A stretch of 64,000 bases of DNA, taken from assembly GCF_014656055.1 (NCBI RefSeq), contig NZ_BNBR01000005.1:248001-312000 (forward strand). The letters run 5' to 3'. How positions within the stretch are numbered: position 1 is the stretch's first letter; each line of letters opens with the position of its first letter. Below the pieces are notes generated by a model. It did not search any database. It was not told the origin of the DNA and saw only the letters and a list, made by a program, of their open reading frames with translations. Positions 43,605-51,576 of this stretch are shown here, piece by piece. The translations under genes and the position numbers were made by a program. This DNA is from Streptomyces griseosporeus. GTDB taxonomy: Bacteria; Actinomycetota; Actinomycetes; Streptomycetales; Streptomycetaceae.

Positions 43605-44381
43605 ATGACCGACCCCGTACGCGACGGGCAGCGCGATCCCGTGAACGTCTGGCGGCGCCTCGCCGGCACCGCGGTGCTGCTCGACGGTTTCCACGCCCTC
43701 AAGCACGCCCTGCGCTTCGGCGCCGAGGTGCCGGTGGCGGTCGCCGTCGACCGGGACGCGGCACTCGCCCTCGCCGACGAGCTGGCCCCCGACGTGCGCG
43801 AGGCGCTTGAGGCGCTGCTGACCGAGGTGCCGCAGGCCTCGTACGCCGCCCTGGTGCCGCGTCCGCACCCGACCGGGGTGGCCGCGCTCGCCGTACGGCC
43901 CTCCCGTGAGGCGGGGCTGGCGCGGCTGCGGCGGCTGCCGCGCACCGCGCCCGTCGTCGTCCTGGACCAGCCGCGCAACCTCGGCAACGCGGGCGCGGTG
44001 ATCCGGCTCGCGGCCGGCTTCGGCGCGACCGGCGTCGTCACCACCGGCACCCTCGACCCCTGGCACCCCACCGTGGTCCGGGGCGGCGCGGGCCTGCACT
44101 TCGCGACGGCGGTGGAGCGCCTGGACGTCGCGGAGCTGCCGCCCGGGCCGGTGTTCGCGCTGGATCCCGAGGGCGAGGACATCCGGGGCGTGCGGCTCCC
44201 GGACGACGCGCTGCTGGCGTTCGGCAGCGAGCGCAGCGGTCTGTCACCCGAACTGCGGGCCCGGGCCGACCACTTGCTGTCGCTGCCGATGCGCCCTCAG
44301 GTCTCCAGCTACAACCTGGCGACGAGCGTGGCGATGACGCTCTACCACTGGAGCCTGGCCGGGGCCCGCCCCAGGGCCTGA
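43605..44381 (+). CDS. TrmH/SpoU-family RNA 2'-O-methyltransferase
   Basis: The 258-residue SPOUT enzyme has motif 1 'LDQPRNLGNAGAVIRLAAGFGATGV', motif 2 'LLAFGSERSGLSPEL' and motif 3 'PMRPQVSSYNLATSVAMTLYHW'. It methylates a ribose 2'-OH in tRNA or rRNA; the exact target cannot be read. It is a distant relative of TsnR at 21626-22450 but lacks the Tsr-specific sequence. It ends 2 nt before the convergent paaN stop. Confidence 0.92.
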   Translation: MTDPVRDGQRDPVNVWRRLAGTAVLLDGFHALKHALRFGAEVPVAVAVDRDAALALADELAPDVREALEALLTEVPQASYAALVPRPHPTGVAALAVRPSREAGLARLRRLPRTAPVVVLDQPRNLGNAGAVIRLAAGFGATGVVTTGTLDPWHPTVVRGGAGLHFATAVERLDVAELPPGPVFALDPEGEDIRGVRLPDDALLAFGSERSGLSPELRARADHLLSLPMRPQVSSYNLATSVAMTLYHWSLAGARPRA

Positions 44382-44383
44382 GG

Positions 44384-46075
44384 TCAGGCTTCCCGGCGCA
44401 CCTCCACCACACGGAAGCGGTTGGCGACGAACGCCCCGTCGCACAGCGCCGCGTTGGCCGCCGGGTTGCCGCCCGAGCCGTGGAAGTCGGAGAAGGCCGC
44501 GGTCTGGTTGACGTACACCCCGCCGGTGAGGTTGAGGGACAGCTGGGCCGCCTCCTCCAGGCAGACCTCCTGCACGGCCTGCTCGACGTCCTCGTCGGTG
44601 GTGTACGCGCCGACCGTCATCGCGCCCTTCTCGCGGATCGTGCGCCGCAGCAGCTCCACCGCGTCGTTGACGGAGTCGACGGCGACGGCGAAGGAGACCG
44701 GGCCGAAGCACTCGCTCATGTAGGCGGCCTCGGCGTCCGGCTTGGCGCCGTCCAGCTTGACGATGACGGGCGTGCGCACGACCGCTCCCGGGAACTCCGG
44801 GTTGGTGATCTCGCGGGAGGCGAGCGCGACCTCGCCGAGCCCGGCGGCGGCCTCCAGGCGGGCCTTGACGTCGGGGTTCACGATCGCGCCGAGCAGGGCG
44901 TTGGCGCGGGCGTCGTCGCCGAGCAGCCCGTCGACCGCCTTCGCCAGATCGGCGGTCACCTCGTCGAAGGTCTTCGGGCCCTGGTCGGTGCGGATGCCGT
45001 CGCGGGGGATGACCAGGTTCTGCGGGGTGGTGCACATCTGGCCGCTGTACAGCGACAGCGAGAACGCCAGGTTGGACAGCATGCCCTTGTAGTCGGCCGT
45101 GGACTGCACGAGGACGGTGTTGACGCCGGCCTTCTCCGTGTACACCTGCGCCTGGCGGGCGTTGGCCTCCAGCCAGTCGCCGAACTCGGTCGAGCCGGTG
45201 TAGTCGATGATGCGGATCTCGGGGCGGGTGGCGAGCGTCTTGGCGATGCCCTCGCCGGGCCGCTCGACGGCCAGCGCCACCAGGTTCGGGTCGAATCCGG
45301 CCTCGGTGAGCACCTGGCGGGCGACCTGCACGGTCAGCGCGAGCGGCAGCACCGCGCGCGGGTGGGGCTTGACCAGGACCGCGTTGCCGGTGGCGAGGGA
45401 GGCGAACAGGCCCGGGTAGCCGTTCCACGTCGGGAAGGTGTTGCAGCCGATGACCAGGCCGATGCCGCGCGGGACGGGCGTGAACTGCTTGGTCATGGCG
45501 AGCGGGTCGCGCTTGCCCTGCGGCTTGGTCCACTCCGCGGTGTCGGGGGTGCGGACCTGCTCCACGTACGCGTACGCCACCGCTTCCAGGCCGCGGTCCT
45601 GCGCGTGCGGGCCGCCCGCCTGGAACGCCATCATGAACGCCTGGCCGGAGGTGTGCATGACCGCGTGCGCGAACTCGTGCGTGCGGTCGCTGATGCGCTT
45701 GAGGATCTCCAGGCAGACCACCGCGCGGATCTCCGCGCCCGCGTCCCGCCAGGCCTTCTGGCCCGCGCGCATGGCCGGCAGCAGCACGTCGAGGTCGGCG
45801 TGCGGGTACTCCACGCCCAGCTCGATGCCGTACGGCGACACCTCGCCGCCGACCCAGTCGTCCGTGCCGGGCTGGCCGAGGTCGAGACGGGTGCCGAGCA
45901 GGGCGTCGAAGGCGGCCTTGCCCGCCGCCGCGTCCAGGCTGCCGTTCTCCCCGTAGGCCTTCGGGTGCTCGGGGTGCGGGGACCAGTACGCGCGGGTGCG
46001 GATCGCCTCCAGCGCCTGGTCGAGGGTGGGCCGGTGCTTGGCGATCAGCTCGTGGGCGGTCAGTTCGGCGGCCAT
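44384..46075 (-). CDS. paaN: Phenylacetic acid degradation protein PaaN (aldehyde dehydrogenase family)
   Basis: The 563-residue aldehyde-dehydrogenase-fold protein has the PaaN-type N-terminus ('AYWSPHPEHPKAYGE') and the catalytic Cys in 'SLYSGQMCTTPQN'. It corresponds to the monofunctional PaaN type, thought to oxidise the open-chain aldehyde of phenylacetate ring cleavage. A 159-bp divergent region separates it from the 3-hydroxyacyl-CoA dehydrogenase gene and holds the palindrome ACCGAACGATCGGT, a probable TetR operator. No other paa ring-oxygenase genes are in the window. Confidence 0.9.
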   Translation of the reverse strand: MAAELTAHELIAKHRPTLDQALEAIRTRAYWSPHPEHPKAYGENGSLDAAAGKAAFDALLGTRLDLGQPGTDDWVGGEVSPYGIELGVEYPHADLDVLLPAMRAGQKAWRDAGAEIRAVVCLEILKRISDRTHEFAHAVMHTSGQAFMMAFQAGGPHAQDRGLEAVAYAYVEQVRTPDTAEWTKPQGKRDPLAMTKQFTPVPRGIGLVIGCNTFPTWNGYPGLFASLATGNAVLVKPHPRAVLPLALTVQVARQVLTEAGFDPNLVALAVERPGEGIAKTLATRPEIRIIDYTGSTEFGDWLEANARQAQVYTEKAGVNTVLVQSTADYKGMLSNLAFSLSLYSGQMCTTPQNLVIPRDGIRTDQGPKTFDEVTADLAKAVDGLLGDDARANALLGAIVNPDVKARLEAAAGLGEVALASREITNPEFPGAVVRTPVIVKLDGAKPDAEAAYMSECFGPVSFAVAVDSVNDAVELLRRTIREKGAMTVGAYTTDEDVEQAVQEVCLEEAAQLSLNLTGGVYVNQTAAFSDFHGSGGNPAANAALCDGAFVANRFRVVEVRREA

Positions 46076-46164
46076 GCGGGACCAACTCCTCGTCTTGCGA
46101 ACTCTCCGTCGAGTTCATGACCTGGGCGAATGATGGGCAAGAACAGCCAGTCAGAGTTAGAGTA

Positions 46165-46178
46165 ACCGAACGATCGGT
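46165..46178. promoter_or_regulatory. Palindrome ACCGAACGATCGGT, probable TetR operator
   Basis: ACCGA/TCGGT arms around ACGA lie in the divergent paaN/3-hydroxyacyl-CoA dehydrogenase promoter region. A 13-of-14 match recurs before bkdA at 49359-49372. A TetR regulator gene is encoded downstream at 47746, so autoregulation is a natural guess. Confidence 0.65.
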
Positions 46179-46234
46179 CGGGACAAGGGGGCCTGCCGCA
46201 TCTGTGGAAAACCCCGTGCGGGAGGATCGCGGAC

Positions 46235-47749
46235 ATGACAGCACTCGACCTCAGCAGCCCCGTGGCCGTCGTCGGCACCGGCACCATGGGCCAGGGCATC
46301 GCCCAGGTCGCGCTGGTCGCCGGTCATCCCGTACGGCTGTACGACGCCGTCCCCGGGCGGGCCCGTGACGCGGCCGACGCGATCGGCGCCCGCCTCGACC
46401 GGCTCGTCGAGAAGGACCGGCTCACCGCCGCCGACCGGGACGCCGCCCGCGCCCGTCTGACCCCCGCCGGGTCCCTCGCGGAGCTGGCCGACTGCGCCCT
46501 GGTCGTCGAGGCCGTCCTGGAGCGGCTGGACGTCAAGCAGGAGCTGTTCCGCGAGCTGGAGGACATCGTCTCCGAGGACTGCCTGCTCGCCACCAACACC
46601 TCCTCCCTGTCGGTCACCGCGATCGGCGGCGCGCTGCGCCACCCCGGCCGCTTCGTCGGCCTGCACTTCTTCAACCCGGCGCCGCTGCTGCCGCTGGTCG
46701 AGGTCGTCTCCGGTTTCGCCACCGACGTCACCTCCGCCACGCGCGCGTACGAGACCGCCCGCGCCTGGGGCAAGACGCCGGTCGCCTGCGCGGACACCCC
46801 GGGCTTCATCGTGAACCGCATCGCCCGGCCCTTCTACGCCGAGGCGTTCGCGGTGTACGAGTCCCAGGGCGCCGACCCCGCCACCATCGACGCCGTGCTG
46901 CGCGAGTGCGGCGGCTTCCGCATGGGCGCCTTCGAGCTGACCGACCTGATCGGGCAGGACGTCAACGAGTCCGTCACGCACTCGGTGTGGCAGTCCTTCT
47001 TCCAGGACGTGCGTTTCGCCCCCTCGCTCGCCCAGCGGCGCCTGGTGGAGTCCGGCCGGCTCGGCCGCAAGAGCGGGCAGGGCTGGTACGACTACCGCGA
47101 CGGCGCCGAGCGGCCCGAGCCGCACACCGCGGAGAAGCGGCCGGCGCCCGCGTACGTCGTCGCCGAGGGCGACCTCGGACCGGCGGGGGAGCTGCTCGCG
47201 ATGGCCCGGGAGGCGGGCGTCCAGGTCCGCGAGGAGGACGAGGACAACGGCACCCGTCTGGTGCTGCCCAGCGGCGGCGAGCTGGTCCTCGCGGACGGGC
47301 AGACCTCGGTGGAGTTCCGCGACGTCGTCTACTTCGACCTCGCCCTGGACTACCGCCGCGCCACCCGCATCGCCCTGTCCGCCTGCCAGGACACCTCCCC
47401 GCAGGTGCTCGCCGAGGCCATCGGCTTCTTCCAGGCCCTCGGCAAGGACGTCAGCGTCATCGGGGACGTCCCCGGCATGATCGTCGCCCGTACGGTCGCC
47501 CGGATCGTCGACCTCGCGCACGACGCCGTCGCCAAGGGCGTGGCCACCGAGGAGGACATCGACACGGCGATGCGGCTGGGCGTCAACTACCCGCTGGGTC
47601 CCTTCGAGTGGAGCCGCCGGGTCGGCGCCACCCGGGTGCACGACCTGCTGGAGGAGCTGAACCTGCGCGACCCGTCGGGCCGTTACGCGCCCTCGCTCGC
47701 GCTGTACCGCCACGCGCACGCCGCCGACCCGCGGGAGGGCACCCCATGA
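46235..47749 (+). CDS. 3-hydroxyacyl-CoA dehydrogenase
   Basis: The 504-residue protein has an N-terminal NAD-binding domain ('VVGTGTMGQGIAQVALVAG'), the active-site region 'GLHFFNPAPLLPLVEVV', and two C-terminal 3HCDH_C domains (the second with 'VNYPLGPFEWSRR'). It oxidises 3-hydroxyacyl-CoA in fatty-acid or phenylacetate catabolism (PaaH-like). GGAGGA precedes the ATG. It overlaps the TetR gene by ATGA, so regulator and enzyme are co-expressed. Confidence 0.94.
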   Translation: MTALDLSSPVAVVGTGTMGQGIAQVALVAGHPVRLYDAVPGRARDAADAIGARLDRLVEKDRLTAADRDAARARLTPAGSLAELADCALVVEAVLERLDVKQELFRELEDIVSEDCLLATNTSSLSVTAIGGALRHPGRFVGLHFFNPAPLLPLVEVVSGFATDVTSATRAYETARAWGKTPVACADTPGFIVNRIARPFYAEAFAVYESQGADPATIDAVLRECGGFRMGAFELTDLIGQDVNESVTHSVWQSFFQDVRFAPSLAQRRLVESGRLGRKSGQGWYDYRDGAERPEPHTAEKRPAPAYVVAEGDLGPAGELLAMAREAGVQVREEDEDNGTRLVLPSGGELVLADGQTSVEFRDVVYFDLALDYRRATRIALSACQDTSPQVLAEAIGFFQALGKDVSVIGDVPGMIVARTVARIVDLAHDAVAKGVATEEDIDTAMRLGVNYPLGPFEWSRRVGATRVHDLLEELNLRDPSGRYAPSLALYRHAHAADPREGTP

Positions 47750-48336
47750 CCACCGCCAAGCGCGACACGTACACCCCGGAGACCCTGCTCTCCGTCGCCG
47801 TGCAGGTCTTCAACGAGCGCGGCTACGACGGCACCTCCATGGAGCACCTGTCGAAGGCCGCCGGCATCTCCAAGTCGTCGATCTACCACCATGTGGCGGG
47901 CAAGGAGGAGCTGCTGAAGCGGGCCGTCAGCCGGGCGCTGGACGAGCTGTTCGCCATCCTCGACGAGGAGCCCGCGCGCGTGGGACGCGCCGCGGACCGC
48001 CTGGAGTACGTCGTGCGGCGCATGGTCGAGGTGCTCATCGCCGAACTGCCGTACGTGACGCTGCTGCTGCGGGTGCGCGGCAACACCGGCACGGAGCGGT
48101 GGGCGCTGGACCGGCGCCGGGACTTCGACCACCGCGTGGCGGAGCTGCTGAAGGCCGCCGCCGCGGACGGGGACGTCCGCGGGGACGTGGAGGTGCGGCT
48201 CGCCACCCGGCTGGTCTTCGGCATGATCAACTCCATCGTGGAGTGGTACCGGCCGGACGGCCGCGGCATGAGCGAGCGGGAAGTGGCCGAGGCGGTGGCC
48301 CACCTGGTCTTCGGAGGGCTGCGCAGGGCTTCCTAG
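47746..48336 (+). CDS. TetR-family regulator
   Basis: The 196-residue protein has an N-terminal TetR helix-turn-helix ('TSMEHLSKAAGISKSSIYHHV') and a C-terminal ligand domain like KstR2/PaaR-type repressors ('RRDFDHRVAELLKAA', 'MINSIVEWYRPDG'). The likely ligand is an acyl-CoA such as phenylacetyl-CoA; this is inference. It overlaps the dehydrogenase gene by ATGA. The palindrome at 46165 and its twin at 49359 are candidate targets. Its stop codon lies within a 32-bp tandem duplication. Confidence 0.92.
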   Translation: MTTAKRDTYTPETLLSVAVQVFNERGYDGTSMEHLSKAAGISKSSIYHHVAGKEELLKRAVSRALDELFAILDEEPARVGRAADRLEYVVRRMVEVLIAELPYVTLLLRVRGNTGTERWALDRRRDFDHRVAELLKAAAADGDVRGDVEVRLATRLVFGMINSIVEWYRPDGRGMSEREVAEAVAHLVFGGLRRAS

Positions 48337-48380
48337 AGGGCTCTGGGGGGCTGCGCAGGGTGTCCTGGAGGGCTCTGGGT
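48317..48380. repeat. 32-bp imperfect tandem duplication at the TetR 3' end
   Basis: Two units start at 48317 and 48349 (shared blocks CTGCGCAGGG at 48319/48351 and GAGGGCTCTGGG at 48336/48368). The first unit contains the TetR stop codon. It looks like a replication-slippage duplication. Confidence 0.8.
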
Positions 48381-48455
48381 GTGAGTACGCGCGCGTGGCC
48401 GGTCTGAGTACGTCCGCCGATGTGCCGGCCGGCCCGCCGGTGATGGGCTGGGCGC

Positions 48456-48752
48456 ATGATCCGGACCGCCGAACGCCACGCCACCTGGTGGCGGGCCCCC
48501 CTCGTCGCCTCCTCGCTCGCCGTGCCCTTCCTCCTCCTGGAGTACCGCTGGTTCGCCTCCCAGGGGGAGAGCGGCGCCTTCGGAGGCCTGCTCTACTGAT
48601 CCTTCGGGCTGCTCGCGTTCTCCTGGCTGCTGCCGCACCGCAGGTCCCTGCGGGCCCCGCGGATGCTGGCCGCCGGCGTCGCGCTCGGTCTGTCGCTGCT
48701 GCCCATGCTGTGGGTGATGGTCGCCGTCGCGGTGCTGCCCGCCGACGCCTGA
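48456..48752 (+). pseudogene. Small membrane-protein gene broken by an in-frame TGA
   Basis: From ATG 48456 the frame runs 47 codons, meets TGA at 48597-48599, and continues without another stop for 50 codons to TGA at 48750. Both halves look like real coding sequence: the first has 'WWRAPLVASSLAVPFLLLEYRWF', the second 'SFGLLAFSWLLPHRRS' and a final hydrophobic helix, together a roughly 98-residue membrane protein with three helices. Codon bias is kept on both sides. The simplest reading is a TGG-to-TGA change, hence a recent pseudogene, or a sequencing error. No selenocysteine element is evident. Confidence 0.65.
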
Positions 48753-48756
48753 CGCC

Positions 48757-49278
48757 TCAGCCCTGCGGTTCCAGGTCCTCCTCCTCGAAGACCAGCAGCG
48801 TGCGGGTGCTCAGCACCTCGGGGATGGCCTGGAGACGGGTGAGGACCAGTTCGCGCAGGGCGCGGTTGTCGCTGGTGTGTACCAGCAGGAGCACATCGAA
48901 GTCGCCGCCGACCAGGGCGATGTGGGAGGCGCCGGGCAACTGGCGCAGCTGCTCGCGGACCGTGCGCCAGGAGTTCTGGACGATCTTCAGGGTGATATAC
49001 GCGGATGTGCCCTGACCTGCGCGTTCATGGTTGACGCGGGCGCTGAAACCGCGGATGACCCCGTCCTCGATGAGGCGGTTGATCCGCGCGTAGGCGTTGG
49101 CCCGGGAGACGTGCACCCGCTCGGCCACCGACCGTATCGACGCGCGGCCGTCGGCCTGGAGCATCCGCAGGATGTCCTCGTCGATCGCGTCCAGCGGGCG
49201 CGGTGCGGGCAGCGGCGCGCCGCCGTCCGGGCCCTCGGCCATTTGTTCAGATGCCACGTCCCCCCGCCTCTCTCCCAT
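48757..49278 (-). CDS. bkdR: Lrp/AsnC-family regulator, probably BkdR
   Basis: The 173-residue protein has an N-terminal Lrp helix-turn-helix ('LDAIDEDILRMLQADGRASIRSVAERVHVSRANAYARI') and a C-terminal RAM ligand-binding domain ('LVGGDFDVLLLVHTSDN'). Divergent placement from bkdABC is that of BkdR, which responds to branched-chain amino acids. An ATG at 49278 is chosen (AGGA upstream); a GTG at 49257 is an alternative that gives a shorter N-terminus. The acidic tail 'FEEEDLEPQG' is unassigned. Confidence 0.9.
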   Translation of the reverse strand: MGERRGDVASEQMAEGPDGGAPLPAPRPLDAIDEDILRMLQADGRASIRSVAERVHVSRANAYARINRLIEDGVIRGFSARVNHERAGQGTSAYITLKIVQNSWRTVREQLRQLPGASHIALVGGDFDVLLLVHTSDNRALRELVLTRLQAIPEVLSTRTLLVFEEEDLEPQG

Positions 49279-49298
49279 GGACGTCCTGCGTTCATTGC

Positions 49299-49328
49299 AG
49301 GCTGTGGAGAACCGTTTGTCCACAGCCT
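49299..49328. promoter_or_regulatory. 10-bp inverted repeat containing a DnaA box, bkdR/bkdA promoter
   Basis: AGGCTGTGGA (49299-49308) and TCCACAGCCT (49319-49328) form a perfect dyad with a 10-bp spacer. The right arm holds TTGTCCACA (49316-49324), a perfect Streptomyces DnaA box; the left holds a one-mismatch box (TTCTCCACA on the minus strand). It could be an operator or a DnaA site. Confidence 0.55.
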
Positions 49329-49358
49329 GAGGCCGCCTGTAGCCAAAATGTGCCGACG

Positions 49359-49372
49359 ACCGAACAATCGGT
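49359..49372. promoter_or_regulatory. Palindrome ACCGAACAATCGGT before bkdA
   Basis: This sequence differs by one base from ACCGAACGATCGGT at 46165-46178. It ends 57 nt before the bkdA start. It suggests that one regulator, probably the TetR at 47746, acts on both units. Confidence 0.55.
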
Positions 49373-49429
49373 AGGTGAGGCGCATCACAGACGCTGCGCC
49401 TTCAGCCGCTCCCACCAGGAGGTGCCGTC

Positions 49430-50575
49430 ATGACGGTCATGGAGCAGCGCGGCGCTTACCAGCCCGCGCCGCCGCCCGCCTGGCAGCCCCGCACGGACCC
49501 CGCGCCGCTGCTGCCCGACCCCGAGCCCCACCGCGTCCTCGGCACCGAGGCGGCGGCCAAGGCCGACCCCGCGCTGCTGCGCACCCTGTACACCCAGCTG
49601 GTGCGCGGCCGTCGCTACAACGCGCAGGCCACCGCCCTCACCAAGCAGGGCCGCCTCGCCGTCTACCCCTCCAGCACCGGCCAGGAGGCCTGCGAGGTCG
49701 CCGCCGCGCTCGCGCTGAAGGAACAGGACTGGCTCTTCCCCAGCTACCGGGACACGCTCGCCGCGGTCGCGCGCGGCGTGGACCCGGTGGAGGCGCTCAC
49801 CCTGCTCCGCGGTGACTGGCACACCGGCTACGACCCCTACGAGCACCGCGTGGCCCCCCTCAGCACGCCGCTCGCCACCCAGCTCCCGCACGCCGTCGGC
49901 CTCGCCCACGCCGCCCGCCTCAAGGGCGACGACGTCGTCGCGCTGGCCATGGTCGGCGACGGCGGCACCAGCGAGGGCGACTTCCACGAGGCGCTGAACT
50001 TCGCCGCCGTCTGGCAGGCCCCCGTCGTCTTCCTCGTGCAGAACAACGGCTTCGCGATCTCCGTGCCGCTCGCCAAGCAGACCGCCGCCCCCTCCCTGGC
50101 CCACAAGGCCGTCGGGTACGGCATGCCGGGCCGCCTGGTCGACGGCAACGACGCCGCGGCCGTGCACGAGGTCCTGACCGACGCCGTGCGGCACGCGCGT
50201 GCGGGCGGCGGACCCACCCTGGTGGAGGCCATCACCTACCGCGTCGACGCGCACACCAACGCCGACGACGCCACCCGCTACCGCGGCTCCGCCGAGGTCG
50301 ACGCCTGGCGCGACCACGACCCGATCCTGCTGCTTGAGCGCGAGCTGACCGAGCGCGGCCTGCTCGACGAGGACGGCGTCGCCGCCGCCCGCCAGGACGC
50401 GGAGACCTTCGCCGCCGCCCTGCGCGAGCGCATGAACCAGGACCCGGTGCTCGACCCGATGGATCTCTTCGCCCACGTCTACGCCGAGCCCACGCCGCAG
50501 CTGCTGGAGCAGCGGGCGCAGTTGCGCGCCGAGCTGGAGGCCGAGCAGACCGACCGGGAAGGGGCCCACGGATGA
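49430..50575 (+). CDS. bkdA: Branched-chain 2-oxoacid dehydrogenase E1 alpha
   Basis: The 381-residue protein has the thiamine diphosphate motif 'VGDGGTSEGDFHEALNFAAVW...VQNN' and the E1-alpha pattern 'YPSSTGQEACEVAAALAL'. It decarboxylates 2-oxo acids from valine, leucine and isoleucine. AGGAGGTG precedes the ATG. It overlaps bkdB by ATGA. The pathway yields isobutyryl-, isovaleryl- and 2-methylbutyryl-CoA, which prime fatty-acid synthesis and can prime polyketides. Confidence 0.95.
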   Translation: MTVMEQRGAYQPAPPPAWQPRTDPAPLLPDPEPHRVLGTEAAAKADPALLRTLYTQLVRGRRYNAQATALTKQGRLAVYPSSTGQEACEVAAALALKEQDWLFPSYRDTLAAVARGVDPVEALTLLRGDWHTGYDPYEHRVAPLSTPLATQLPHAVGLAHAARLKGDDVVALAMVGDGGTSEGDFHEALNFAAVWQAPVVFLVQNNGFAISVPLAKQTAAPSLAHKAVGYGMPGRLVDGNDAAAVHEVLTDAVRHARAGGGPTLVEAITYRVDAHTNADDATRYRGSAEVDAWRDHDPILLLERELTERGLLDEDGVAAARQDAETFAAALRERMNQDPVLDPMDLFAHVYAEPTPQLLEQRAQLRAELEAEQTDREGAHG

Positions 50576-51576
50576 CGACCGTCGCCGTCAAGCCGGCCAC
50601 CATGGCGCAGGCGCTCACCCGCGCCATGCGCGACGCGATGGCCGCCGACCCCGCCGTCCACGTGATGGGCGAGGACGTCGGCACCCTCGGCGGTGTCTTC
50701 CGCGTCACCGACGGCCTCGCCAAGGAGTTCGGCGAGGACCGCTGCACCGACACCCCGCTCGCCGAGGCCGGCATCCTCGGCACCGCCGTCGGCATGGCCA
50801 TGTACGGGCTGCGCCCGGTCGTGGAGATGCAGTTCGACGCCTTCGCCTACCCGGCGTTCGAGCAGCTCATCAGCCATGTCTCGCGGATGCGCAACCGCAC
50901 CCGCGGCAAGATGCCGCTGCCGATCACCGTCCGCGTGCCCTACGGCGGCGGCATCGGCGGCGTCGAGCACCACAGCGACTCCTCCGAGGCGTACTACATG
51001 GCGACTCCGGGGCTCCATGTCGTCACGCCCGCGACCGTCGCCGACGCCTACGGCCTGCTGCGCGCCGCCATCGCCTCCGACGACCCGGTCGTCTTCCTCG
51101 AACCCAAGCGCCTGTACTGGTCGAAGGACTCCTGGAACCCCGAGGAGCCCACGCCCGTCGAGCCGATCGGCCGCGCGGTGGTGCGCCGCACGGGCCGCAG
51201 CGCCACGCTGATCACGTACGGCCCGTCGGTGCCGGTCTGCCTGGAGGCCGCCGAGGCCGCCCAGGCGGAGGGCTGGGACCTGGAGGTCGTCGACCTGCGC
51301 TCCCTGGTGCCGTTCGACGACGAGACGGTCTGCGCGTCGGTGCGGCGCACCGGGCGCGCGGTCGTCGTCCACGAGTCGGGCGGCTTCGGCGGCCCCGGCG
51401 GTGAGATCGCGGCACGGGTGACCGAGCGCTGCTTCCACCACCTGGAGGCGCCGGTGCTGCGCGTGGCCGGGTTCGACATCCCCTACCCGCCGCCGATGCT
51501 GGAGAGGCACCATCTTCCCGGCGTCGACCGGATCCTGGACGCCGTGGCGCGTCTGCAATGGGAGGCCGAAGGCTGA
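50572..51576 (+). CDS. bkdB: Branched-chain 2-oxoacid dehydrogenase E1 beta
   Basis: The 334-residue protein has the E1-beta patterns 'VHVMGEDVGTLGGVFRVTDGL', 'RMRNRTRGKMPLPITVRVPYGGG' and 'VVDLRSLVPFD', and forms the alpha2beta2 E1 with the product of the preceding gene. It overlaps bkdA by ATGA; bkdC overlaps its end (TGATG). Length is normal. Confidence 0.95.
   Translation: MTTVAVKPATMAQALTRAMRDAMAADPAVHVMGEDVGTLGGVFRVTDGLAKEFGEDRCTDTPLAEAGILGTAVGMAMYGLRPVVEMQFDAFAYPAFEQLISHVSRMRNRTRGKMPLPITVRVPYGGGIGGVEHHSDSSEAYYMATPGLHVVTPATVADAYGLLRAAIASDDPVVFLEPKRLYWSKDSWNPEEPTPVEPIGRAVVRRTGRSATLITYGPSVPVCLEAAEAAQAEGWDLEVVDLRSLVPFDDETVCASVRRTGRAVVVHESGGFGGPGGEIAARVTERCFHHLEAPVLRVAGFDIPYPPPMLERHHLPGVDRILDAVARLQWEAEG

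Noticed and set aside
43605..44381. Second thiostrepton-resistance gene
   Set aside because: It shares the SPOUT fold with TsnR but lacks the Tsr-specific N-terminal and motif sequences; a general TrmH-family enzyme is more likely.
48597..48599. TGA as a selenocysteine codon
   Set aside because: No selenoprotein family match, no hairpin recognised downstream and no sel genes in the window. A nonsense mutation is simpler.
48395..49015. 206-codon plus-strand frame over the broken gene and regulator
   Set aside because: Arg-rich translation with no hydrophobic pattern; the frame from 48456 makes better membrane-protein sense.
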